From NCBI GenBank assembly GCA_014529385.2, contig CM043961.1, forward strand, positions 17,540,978 to 17,604,977: a stretch of 64,000 nt of DNA, written 5' to 3'. Within the stretch, counting starts at the first letter, position 1. Each line of letters begins with the position of its first letter. The stretch comes from Adiantum capillus-veneris (lineage: Eukaryota > Streptophyta > Polypodiopsida > Polypodiales > Pteridaceae). Position numbers and translations under genes: made by a program. Under the pieces are notes generated by a model. That model made no database searches, was not told where the DNA came from, and saw nothing but the letters and a program-made list of their open reading frames with translations. Shown here in pieces: positions 34,411 to 45,268 of the stretch.

Positions 34411-37400
34411 TTAATTGGTCTCTCTCTCATCCTCGCATAGCTCAGCATAACTTCCTATATCTATATAGAGCTCTCCGTTTAGACAGATGTCCTCCGTTTC
34501 ATTTTGTAGATCCTCTGCATGCACCCCATAGAGAGTAGCAGCTTGATGCTCGTCTGGCACCACCTCAACGGCTTCTGACTGAGCATCTTCTCCGATCTCC
34601 TCCATTGATTCCGCTGTGATTGGCACATGGTAGGCTTCATACGTCCGTGCACTACGAGGGGCTACCTCTATGATGCACCACCAGTTTGATGCAGACTTTG
34701 TAGGATGAAATATTACCTGCCAGAGCCACATAACTTACATGAGAGCTTTCAAGCACATAACTTCTAAAATGGGATGTTAACTATTTACATACTTACTTGT
34801 TCACAATGCTCGGGTAGTACGAAAGTGTCTCTTAGTTCATTCCATTTCTCATTTGAATCCACCTCAAGAAAACCAGACTCTCCTCTACGCACAGTAGCGT
34901 TGTGACCCTGCATGACTATCTTGAACCATTGTACGTCGAACAAGTCGACAAAAAATCCTCTATAATCGATCCTCAAAATCTCTTGTAGCGTGCCGAAGTA
35001 AGTGAGTTCCGCCACCACAGGATCTGCATCAGAGGACCGTCGTCGACACGACTTCTCAAATTTTGCCATGATTCCACAATCTTGAGTAAAATGCTTTTTG
35101 TCGATCCGTTTCACCCTAAAATGTCGACCTTTACACCATGCTGTTGTGTATGACTTATACTACAACGAACAAAGATTATGAGTGGCCGTTCAAACATCTA
35201 GAAAGTCACTAGTCGTACATTGCAAACTTACCTTGGTCGCGCAACCCCGAGAGTACTCCCACTCTTCCTCAGTCACTTCTTCACCACACAGTTGTGCACT
35301 TTTCAATTGGTTGTGCAACCACCTTAAGCTCATGAATGTTGGTAGGCTCTCCAGACCCGTCGGATAGTGCATCGGTGGTCGTCTTCCCCATCTCCACTTG
35401 ATTCGTGCCCTTTGTCGCTCTTGCTTTGCATCCTCATATTGTGAAATCCACTTTTGCATCACTAGATTGTGAATACAAAATCGGTTGATTTTAGCCTCTA
35501 GATCTTCCGCCATCTTCTTCTCAACACCGAGATTGCACATGACAATCCCATATATGCGCTCATCATGTATGGTTTGCCATAGCGTGTTCCGGGCTTTATC
35601 AAATCTGTCTTGCCACTCTCCAATGTACACTAGCGACTCTGATACTAGCCAACCTTCTGCCATGCTACCCTCCGGACGTGCCTTTTGACGCACATATCCC
35701 TTGAGTGTTTCATGAAACTTTCTAAAAAGAACATCCATCTGGAAGTAATGTGCCAGCTATTTCCACCTCATCAACTATGTGAATAAGAAGATGCACCTGA
35801 ATGGTTAGTATGGTAGTAGGAAAATGTTTCTCAAACATGCACACAACCTCCACAGCGTTTAGTTTGGCGAATGGTATGGAGTCTACGTTGATCTCCTTTT
35901 GTGAGATCCATTGAACCAACTTCGCAAGTTTGTAGATTGTGTTACGGACGTCAAGAGACAAACATCCCTCAATGGCCACCGATAAAATAAACTGCAAAAC
36001 ACGTGCAACAATGATATTAAAGTCCACACACGAATTTGTTACACAATTCCCACTATGAACATACCTAACACATTTTATGCCACTTGTGTGACTTCAAACC
36101 GGTAAGCTTTCCTTCTTTAGTAAAACACGTTCGGAGCGAGTGCATTACGCCAGTGGGGGTCTGCAAAGATTGAATGGTCTCTTTTACTTTGCATTCTTGG
36201 GCTCCTGTGAAAATCCATGGTGCTTTAGGGAGTTTTATCGATCCAGCGGACGCTGTTTGTGGCCAATATTGCTCCATACGATCCACATTTCTAAGGTCAA
36301 CCATGGCTCCCAAAGTATCTTTCTTGCCGGTCAGATGGTCCCATAGTAGATTACCCAAATTCTTGAATATGTGCATTGGATCGAGCAAGTGATCTCATGA
36401 GTTAGGTCCATTATGATAACTCGTACCATAGAGATAGTTTCTTCATCCCTGGGGGAAAACCGTCATCACACATCTCCTTTTGGTCTAACCATGCTTGTGC
36501 AGACATCCTCTGTGGCTCTCTTCCCAAAAAGCCGTCGCGTAACACATGATTCTCTGGAAGATACGCTTGATGACCTTCGTAGATTTGCTTCTTCAATGAG
36601 GGCGCCCTACGTGCATTCAGTCTAGGTCCACATATGACACATGCTCTGTATCCGCTTGTTTGAAGCCTTGCATGTATACACATGATAATAGATAAGCTTA
36701 AGAAAAACCAAGATTTACAGTGTTTGAGTGAGGAGTGTAAATCACGTGAGCATTCTGTTAGTCTGGGATAGTCATGCATGGTCCACATTAGAATGCGTGT
36801 GATCAAAGCATTCCGTCGACCTGTGTGTCGGCTCATATCCACCACTTCTATGCCAATCCACAATTGTTGTAGCTCTTCCAATAGTAGATGAAGATGCACA
36901 TCCATATTCTTCACTTTATATTGCCCCGGCACAATCAAGCTTAGCCATAGGTGCCCCTTCTTCGTAGTCAACCACGGGGGAATGTTGTAGTTGACGATGA
37001 CAACGGGCCATACACTGTAAGATGTTGATCTTTGACCAAATGGATTTACGCCATCCATAGCCAAGCCTAAAGCACAAATTTGAGCTTCCCTGGCAAAATT
37101 TGACCATGTTTCATTTATATGTTTCCATGTTCCACAATCTGTAGGAATCCGTAGCACACCATCCGAAGATTTATTCTCCTCATGCCATGATGCTAGGGCA
37201 GCCATGGACTTACATTCAAAGAAATGCTTGATGCGAGAAAGCAGAGGAAAATGTTGCAAAATCTTTTGCAAAAATTTTCTTCCGTGGAGATCTACTCGAT
37301 ATCTCTCGGAATCACATTTTGGACACTTCTCCATGTCTATGTATTCTCCTCTGAAAAGAATGCAGTCGTTAGGACAAGCGTGGATCGAATTGTAATCCAT

Positions 37401-38116
37401 CCCCAAGTTTCGCAAAATCTTTCTTGCTTCCTCTCGGGAATCTGGCATCACATTATCAGTTGGCAGTATGTGCTCTTTGAGCAATCTACACAACGAAAAA
37501 AATACAGAACAATTGTGTAAAAATCTATCAGATCATTATACATCTAGAGTTTTTTATTAAAGTAAATTAATTGTAATAGATCACCTGAAAAGCGCTATGA
37601 CACTAATGTCGCTCCATCCAAACTTTGCCTGCATGGTGAGAAGAAATAGGAGCGCCTTCAATCTAGACACACGTGCTCCATTATACAATGGCGTATCGGC
37701 TTCACTTTTCATATCATCATAGATAATCCTTTCTGAATCCATGATCGTCTCGATCATTTTATCAATCTTGGACTCAAACATGCCTCGTTGGGAATGTGGT
37801 CTGCATGATCATCCCCTGAGCTGTCAGAGGCTACATCTTGTGGCCTCACATATGCTGCTTGACCTAAGCGCTTGCGAACACGTCTATTGGGTTTCAAGAT
37901 TGCCGCCTGTTGGCCAGTGTCAGAGTCCAACGAGTTATAATTGGCAACAACTCGATCTATAATAGATGGATCGAACTCGCTAAATTTACGAACGTGTTGC
38001 ATAGAAACGCGTCTTGTCCATCGCACAACATGCTTGCATTGATTACAAGGACATGAGATCCTCGTTGGGAGATAGGTGTTTCAGTTGGACGGCCCAACAT
38101 CCTCGCCACTACTCAT
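34411..38116 (-). pseudogene. TNP2-type CACTA transposase of element B (broken)
   Basis: Minus-strand order: start codon at 38116; transposase-associated domain; a segment with TPLYNGARVSRLKALLFL and MQAKFGWS that element A has lost (37581-37781); Transposase_21 core (37493-36411, with CPKCDSERY, DGVNPFG and WTMHDYPR); DPMHIFKN and DUF4218 (36388-36065 and 36027-35190); DUF4216 (35114-34411). It is longer and better preserved than the copy in A, but has TGA for CGA at codon 12 (38081-38083) and a TGA just before the DPMH motif (36395-36397). The product would be the catalytic transposase for this family. Here it is probably inactive. Confidence 0.85.
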
Positions 38117-38180
38117 AATGAGGGTAAAAACCTTATAAACTGGACAACAAATTTAATCTTCTATTGGAATTCTTTGTCTT

Positions 38181-38183
<3 letters not shown>

Positions 38184-38257
<74 letters not shown>
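38184..38257. repeat. (CT)n microsatellite
   Basis: A CT tract of about 74 bases, upstream of the TNP2 gene of element B, at the position matching the AG tract of element A. Confidence 0.95.
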
Positions 38258-38261
<4 letters not shown>

Positions 38262-38427
38262 TTCACACTGTAACTACCTCACATTCTCTAGTCATGTCCA
38301 ATCCCGCACACCTCGATCTAGAGGTGCACGGAGATCAGAACCACCGGGTTATAATCTCGTCTTTATTGTTCAATGCGTATATTTGTGGGTACAAAAAATG
38401 TACACACCCACGTCTACATGATAGTGC

Positions 38428-39215
38428 TGAGAGGCGGAAGTGAAAAAAATAGACCCGGTGGCCTCTACACCAAGACTATGCACAATGGCCTCATCATGGG
38501 GAATACACAATAGAGGCACCACCTAGCAAGATATGCGGCTAGGACGCATACATATACACAATGAAGCATGCATGGAAAACAATTCCAAATCCACGCCCAA
38601 ATGTGGAATGGGGTGGTCGGAGAATAAGGTGAGAGGAGTGGTGAGTGAGTGAGAATGGGCTCGCTACGCGTGCATGTAGTAAGGAAGATAACGAGGTCAG
38701 GGATACATGCAAGTATGCTCACTTCTCATACAAAAGGTGGCGAATCCGCACACCTTAAGATGGAAGTAGCAAGATGATAGGACTATGAGAGGGAGAGAGT
38801 GTGTGTGTGTGTGGTGGCGAATCCGCACACCTTAACATAAGCAGAAAAAAAATGGCAAGGAACAAGCATATACCATACTCACAATGAGATGTATCCAAAG
38901 CGACACAAAGTATGGCACCAAGATGGAGTGTGTTGATTGCTTGCAAAAGATGAATACAATAGGTAGCGTATGGCAGGAAAATGAGAAGGGAACAAGATCG
39001 TAGGAGGCATAATGGAGAGATGGGAGTTGATGGCGAGGAATATCATGAGTGTGTCCACCCTTCTTCTTCTTGAAATTGTGCCTTCAACCCTTAATTACAA
39101 GTGGTGCGGAGGTGTGGTGCTCATCTTTTGTGCATGGTGATGGTGATGATGATGGTGTTGTGATTATGTGATTAGGGTTCATGCTACAAGCATGTAGCAC
39201 AAGAGTGTGTATGGA

Positions 39216-39246
<31 letters not shown>

Positions 39247-40356
39247 TCTCCTCCCCAAAGTGAGCTCTCATGGCCTCCTTATATAGGGAAGGAGGGAAGG
39301 ATTTAGTAATATTTCTATTTGAGGTGAGTGTCCCACTTTGGTGACTAGGAAAATGGGGTGCATGTGACTGTGGCTCCCATCTTGTCTCCTCATTATTTAA
39401 AATACCAGAGTCAATAGAGAGAGAAGAGAGAGTGTGGGTAGGATGTAGAGGATAGGAAATATTTACAATAGTCTAGCTTGGATAGACATAAGCTTATTAG
39501 GGAGAGAAGAGAGAGGTAAGAAAATTATAAGAGAGGTTGTCGAAGGTGGATATTTGTTGATGAGGATGGATCCTCCAAAAATGGTGATAGAATTACTCTA
39601 GACTAGCCAAGACCTCATTAAAAGAGCCTTGTCTCTTGTAATCATGCTTGAAGACTTGTAGAACCATAGCCATTCTAGAAGGAAGAAAAGTGGGGATGGC
39701 CTGTGTCACCATTACACGAGAAAACTGGGGTCCACTACAAAAATCATATCTCCGTGTTCATAACTCCAAAAATTCTGAAAAAAATTGAGCTAAAAGTTGA
39801 GATCACGAGCTACATCTTTCATGTTGAACGCTCCTTCAAATTTGGGGTTCTTCTTTACTTAAAAAATTCAGCCAAATAATGTATTATTTGTGTCTGCAAA
39901 AGTCTTTTGGTGGTCCCCTTTGAGTGGACTTCTCTCTTGCCTTCAAGTGTAAGCTCCTTCATGTGTATGAAAACATGACCTAGAGTGTTGAAAAGATTGG
40001 CAATCATCTAGATGGAGGTATTATTGAAATTTGAAAGTGGGGTTGAGGTTTGAAAATGAAAACTACTGAATAAAATATTTGGTAGAGTGGAATAATATAC
40101 ATACATGAAAAAATATATTAGAAAATACTAGAATATATATATTTAATATTTTTAAGGTCAAAAGAGAGATCAACAAAGAAAGCTTACTTATTATGCTACA
40201 TCGTGATTGATTAGCATAAGTATTATTTATTTAATAAAGGCTAAAACGTTAGTAAAAAAGGGAAGAAAAATCAAAAGTAATTTATATAGTAGGAAATATT
40301 TTTGGTAAAAGAGAAAAAAATATGGGGGGTTCCCATGCATGGAAAAGCTTGCCTCA
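38428..40356. mobile_element. 1.93 kb insertion, probable solo LTR, inside element B
   Basis: Alignment by eye to element A is continuous up to TCTACATGATA and resumes at CATGTAGTGGACAAAACC. The extra sequence begins TGAG and ends CTCA, and GTGC flanks it on both sides (38424-38427 and 40357-40360). TG..CA ends and a short target duplication suggest a solo LTR. A TATA-like CCTTATATAGGG lies at 39276. No coding capacity was seen. A large non-coding element of another class is possible. Confidence 0.6.
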
Positions 40357-40529
40357 GTGCATGTAGTGGACAAAACCCCTTTGCCTCTTCTCTAGCTGTA
40401 GCATTTCACAACATCTTAACATCGTTTCGCAGTAGATCTTTGTTTGTAGCATGCAGATACGCCATTCTTGCAATGTAGTTGATGCCTAATCAAAGCACTT
40501 AATTCTTACTCTAGATTTGACGGGCTGTG

Positions 40530-40568
<39 letters not shown>

Positions 40569-41060
40569 CCTTGGAATCGTCATCTTGCAGCGCTAATTTT
40601 TGTGTAGGCTCAATTTGCTCTTCCATTGGCTGATCATGACGGCTTATTGTATGGTAGTAGCAGTCGAACATGCAAGTGGAATTGCTGGTCCGCATGGACT
40701 GTCGAAGCTGTGAGCGCAGGAAATTTTCTCATGTAGAGAAACGGAGTCTTTTTCAATGTTTTTCATATGAGCAAGTGTTTTTCATACAATGCTTACCATC
40801 ATGAGCGCACCTTCATTGACATGCACTAAAATCTAACCTAAATCTAAAAAAAGCTAGTCCATCAAACATAAATCTAGATCTAATTTAATTTTAAACTCAA
40901 AATAAACCTAAATCTAATCTAATTTAACGTAAATCTAAATCTAACATAAATAAACTTAAATCTAATGTAGCATAAATCTAACTAAAAATAAACCTAAATT
41001 TTATCTAATCTAACTTAAATAAACCTAGATCTAATCTAACATAAGTCTACATCTAACCTA

Positions 41061-41475
41061 ATCTTTAACGTCTCTTGGGATAGTTTCCTACGATGTTAAA
41101 ACTCTCTTCTTCTCGTGTGTGTGTGTGTGTGTGGGTGTGTGTATGGTATAACCTTTCTATCACCCAAGTCTGGTAGATTGGTTATGCCATTTCCCTCTTG
41201 AATAACAGGTCTTGAGTTCAACTCCTCGTCGACTAGATCTTTAAGGTCTCTTGAATAGTTTCCTACGACGTTAAATTAAACTCTCTTCTTCTCGGGTGTG
41301 TGTGTGTGGGTGTGTGTGTGCACGCCAATGAAAGGAGGAAAATGGTATAACCTTTCTATCACCCAAGTGTGATAGATTGGTTATGCCATTTCCCTCTTGA
41401 ATAACAGGTCTTGAGTTCAACTCCTCGTCGACTAGATCTTTAAGGTCTCTTGGGATAGTTTCCTACGACGTTAAG
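41061..41475 (+). repeat. tandem duplication carrying tRNA-like segments (element B)
   Basis: A unit of roughly 200 bases is repeated. Each copy has a GT-rich tract, then CCTTTCTATCACCCAAGT, then GATTGGTTATGCCATTTCCC, TCTTGAATAACAGGTC and TTGAGTTCAACTCC, then CTACGACGTTAA. The middle resembles D-, anticodon- and T-arms of a tRNA. Element A contains one diverged copy on the other strand. Confidence 0.6.
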
Positions 41476-41479
41476 ACTC

Positions 41480-41525
41480 TCTTCTTCTTCTTCTTCTTCT
41501 TCTTCTTCTTCTCTCTCTCTCTGTT

Positions 41526-41582
<57 letters not shown>

Positions 41583-41715
41583 TCTCTCAATGTGTGTGTA
41601 TGCATTCTTTGTTTCTGCATGTGTGTGTGTGTTTTTTGTTTATGCATGTGCTCTCTCTCTCTCTCTCTAGATCTCTCTCTCTCTCTCTCTCTCTCAAAAA
41701 CACAATGTGTGTTTT

Positions 41716-41775
<60 letters not shown>

Positions 41776-41880
41776 GGGAAGGGAACATGAGAGTAAGGAG
41801 AGGGAAGGAGAATACTTGGATCTCCTTCATCTCCTTGTGTGCGTGTGTGGAGAAGAAAGAGAGAGAGAGAGGGAGAGCGC
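41480..41880. repeat. (CTT)n, (CT)n, (GT)n and (GA)n compound tracts (element B)
   Basis: CTT/CT at about 41480-41580, further CT at 41650-41695, GT at 41715-41738 and GA at 41738-41770. They mirror the tracts of element A near its 5' end. Long open frames here are artefacts of the repeats. Confidence 0.9.
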
Positions 41881-41909
41881 GGGTTACCTTTGCTTGCTTG
41901 AGCGTGCGC

Positions 41910-41940
41910 CGAAAACTCAGATCTGAGATCTGAGTTTTCG
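41910..41940. promoter_or_regulatory. perfect palindrome near 5' end of element B
   Basis: CGAAAACTCAGATCT, one G, then its exact complement: 15-base arms with a single-base spacer, about 165 bases inside the terminus. Confidence 0.85.
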
Positions 41941-42516
41941 GACGCGCTCGGTTATTTTTTTACCCCTGTCGGCGTCGCTATGGGCGTCGTTATGAGCGTC
42001 ACTAAGTTACTTATAACTTAGCGACGCCCATAGCAAGGCCGTGGGTTTTCACATTTGAGCGTCGCACTGTGAGGGTTGCTAATATTAAGTACCTCTTGTA
42101 GTGTTGGCCATGGAGGAGATTACCTCTACATTGGAGAGTGAGACACGAAGAGAGCTATTCTTTGATATCAATTAAAGCAGTTCGGACACACTTTTCACAT
42201 TAGGAAATTTTGGAGGTCATTTGGAGGGCCTTATTCAAGAGAGAGAAAACAAGGCACAACCAATGAGCAACAACCTTACGTAACGTAGAAATACATGGAA
42301 AGCAACAAAAAAATGAAAGAAAACATTTTAAAATATTTAGTTTTGTCCCATTTTCGTAAGGTAAATTCCTAGTTTTACAAAGTAGGGCCCACTGCTAGGA
42401 GCCGTCAAGTTCATGACACCTGACTACTGATTGATAGCTAGCTCTCTCCCTTCATTAAAAGATATCCACTACCTTTATGAAAGGCTTTCAAACATCATTC
42501 TCCCTCCATTTTACCT

Positions 42517-43321
42517 ATGGCTTCATCTTCTACCCACCCAAGAAGTTCTAGAGGTTTCTCTACATTGTCCCCAACCAGCCTCACAATTAGTGTGCCAAGA
42601 AGACCATGTAGTAGCATAAGCACTATCTCAATCTCAAACTCTCTCACTACAGATAATAGGTGGCAAGAGCAGAGGATAAGCAAAGGTTCTTGGGTTCTTA
42701 TGCAGCCAAGAAGAAGAGAAAGCTCGAAAGCAACAAACATATTTCGTTTTGCATGGAAAGCAAGAGTTCTGGATTTCAAAGTCGAGGTCGGTAAGAAGAC
42801 TGTGAAAGAAGTCTTTGTTCAACATGTTTTCACTCACTCTGATGTGATTGCTAATGGCGGTGATGTCTCCATGGTGCATAATCCACGGTAAGTTAATTAT
42901 TTAGCACTCCTCTATAAATGTTATCTTAATTTCAAATGAGAATCTTTTTTTTTCTTCTCTTATTACATATATATAATTAGGTTATACACATGTTTGTATT
43001 TATTTCTATTCTATTACATTCACAAATGTTTATCCTTCGCCATATGAGGAATGGGAGCCACTGGAGTGCAGTATAGGTCTCATCTCTGTGACCCATGCTC
43101 ATATTGGAGTCTTGCAATATGCTGACAGAAATAGCAAAATCCTGAAAGATGAGAGTATTTTCTTCTATGAAAATTTCTACCAACTCAATCAAAGGAATTA
43201 GAGAGGAGTGTTGCTGAAGGTTCCACTACCAACCAATTGGCCTGTTCTCGACACAACAACGAGTGAGGCATTGAGGGACAGGCTCTATAGGGATGTCCAG
43301 AGGTCTCTCCGAAACTCTGTA
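42517..43321 (+). pseudogene. unrecognised gene, left part, cut by retrotransposon
   Basis: An open frame starts MASSSTHPRSSRGFS at 42517 and runs to a good intron donor (CG|GTAAGT) at 42887. Further coding-like text follows: YEEWEPLECSIGLISVTHAH, then LLKVPLPTNWPVLDTTTSEA up to the insertion point. A stop at 43198-43200 and a missing clean acceptor suggest decay. I do not recognise the family. The gypsy element splits it at 43321, and 52232 onward may be its continuation. Confidence 0.4.
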
Positions 43322-44911
43322 TGTAACATTTAATGGCCTAAAATCTTATGTGTAGCGGAAATTAGCATGAACATAGTGGGCATTTCATTAGAATAGATTC
43401 CTAATGAGAATTACAAGAGTGCTTGGGTGGAGAGAGCAACAAAAAGCATAACACCTAGTTAGATAGCATCGACAATACTTTCAAAAGAGAGAGCAATTAA
43501 GCTATTGACAACAGTTGAGGACCGGATTTGCATGGAGCCGGTCCCCCCTCCAAAAGGCTTTGTATTATGGTTTCTCCCATCAAGAGAGACATTGTACAAT
43601 ACAATTCTTTGTGTTCCTTCAAGACTAGCTAGTGCAATGAAGATGGAAGCTTCATACACCAAGCAAAACACTTAATCAAACACAACTTGAATTATCCCCG
43701 TTCTCAGACCCAAGACCTCACACACCTTCGAAGATGGTGAGAGCTAGCAGGGTATGAGAGTAGATTGAGAGGAAAAAGAAGTATCTTACGAGAAAGAAGT
43801 ACATCTCCTCACATAATCACTCATATTAGCATAGCTTAGCTTAGTAATTAGCTTGGTAGAGAAGATGAGCATGCATTGAAGCTTGGCTCTTGGTTGGATT
43901 TGCATCCACATGCCAAGAGAGTGTTGATGTAGGCTTCTATCTCACAAGCTTGGAGTAGGTGATGAGCTCTCCATTAAAGCTTGGGAGGAGATAGAGTATT
44001 TTCCCTTCACACATGGTCAAGTGTGAGAGTGTGTGTGTCAATGCCAAGCAAAAAATCAGCCCCCCCTCTCTCTTGGGCGAGCCCTAGCTGCTAAATAAGT
44101 CTGGCCTTTGCCTCATTGGACCTCCCCAGGTCAAGCTAATAGGAATTAAGCAGCATAAGTGATAGCCTTTAGACATGTGTCCCCCTTTCCCCTTTTGTGA
44201 GAGCTTTAGGTAATTAAATAATTAAACTAAACTCTCATTGGACCCCTTTGCCTCCTGGCCAATAGGAATCAGGCAAGCCATGGGGCTCCTGAATGCTCAT
44301 TGGACCCCTTGGGAGACTGCCCAATAGTCTTCTAGGAGACTTAATTCTCATTGGTTTCTTTTATTAAATGTTTTTAAATTAATTAAACTAGATTTACTCT
44401 AGCTTAATTCTCATTGGTCCACTTCAAGGGTCTTCCAATAGGAATTGGGCACACCTTGTGGGCATCTGGCCTAGGGAGCTGACATGTGTCCCTCATTCCC
44501 TTTGTGTAAAGGGAGCCTGTGTGTGTGTGTGTGGCTTTCTCTCTCATCCCCTAGCTTTGGGGCTCGCCCCCTCCCATGTAGGGATGTAGAAAGACTTTTT
44601 GGGCACACACTAAGCATCCAATTTTCCCTAGGGTTGACCTTTGGACACAACCTTTGAATTTTGGAACCTTAGCATTTTGGAAGTCTTAATGGGCTGAACC
44701 TTAGGGTCTTTTTGGCCCATTGTTTCACATGGCTCTTTTGCAGATGGCCCCCCTTTGGATCCCTATTTTCCCTCCTTTGGATCCCTACTGTGGCCGGTCT
44801 GCTAACTTAACCAATATTCTAGCTTTTTCTCCCTTGGCACTTTCCCACATTAAATGATCAGTTTAATATGAGAAAATCATTTAGGAGAATTAGACATTGA
44901 TTATTATGACA
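43322..44911 (-). repeat. 3' LTR of the chromovirus
   Basis: 1590 bases starting TGTAACATTTAATGG and ending ATTATGACA in plus-strand view. It contains short GT tracts and is almost identical to the other LTR. It carries C where the other has T in GACAACAGTTG and TAGACATTG, and the reverse in CAAGCTAAT and CACTTTCCC. Confidence 0.97.
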
Positions 44912-44913
44912 TT

Positions 44914-44925
44914 ACCTCTCTCTTG
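44914..44925 (-). promoter_or_regulatory. polypurine tract
   Basis: Minus strand AAGAGAGAGG directly precedes the 3' LTR with a three-base gap. This is the expected plus-strand primer of an LTR retrotransposon. Confidence 0.75.
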
Positions 44926-45268
44926 AAATCATAGTCGTCCTCGACTATGGTGTAGAGAAGATAAAGCATATGCATGAGTCCTTTTCTTAGCGGGTAGAGG
45001 ATCCCTATGTTACCCTACGACATCATTCCATAATGGATGACTAGTCCATTTGGCGCTTGAGAGCCTGAGGCTGCCGCAAGCATGTCTGCACATTAGTCCT
45101 ATCAGTCTTCCATAGTAGAGTGACAAGCTCTACTTGGTGTTTGGGAGACGTCGTCTCCGCAAACTTGATCTAAGCATGCATACTACTTCATTTTTGTGCA
45201 CAAATCAAGAAAAAGAGAGTCTTATAAGACAAAAATTTTTGTTCATTTTTAACATTTTTAACATTTGC

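Larger units (their letters stand above)
31676..42103 (-). mobile_element. CACTA (En/Spm) transposon, element B
   Basis: The left end is CACTACAAGAGGTTGTG and the right end is ACCTCTTGTAGTG. TTG flanks both sides (31673-31675 and 42104-42106), a matching three-base target duplication. Coding is on the minus strand, so the element's 5' end is at the right. Length is 10428 bases, including a 1.93 kb insertion (38428-40356). Subterminal repeats lie at 31690-31920 and 41965-42070. It is of the same family as element A but clearly diverged from it. Confidence 0.93.

Noticed and set aside
39730-39745. CACTACAAAAATC as a CACTA terminus
   Set aside because: No partner end, no subterminal repeats, and it lies inside the 1.93 kb insertion.
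41149-41245. Functional tRNA gene
   Set aside because: D-, anticodon- and T-arm-like text is present, but no acceptor stem pairs, and the segment is duplicated within a transposon.
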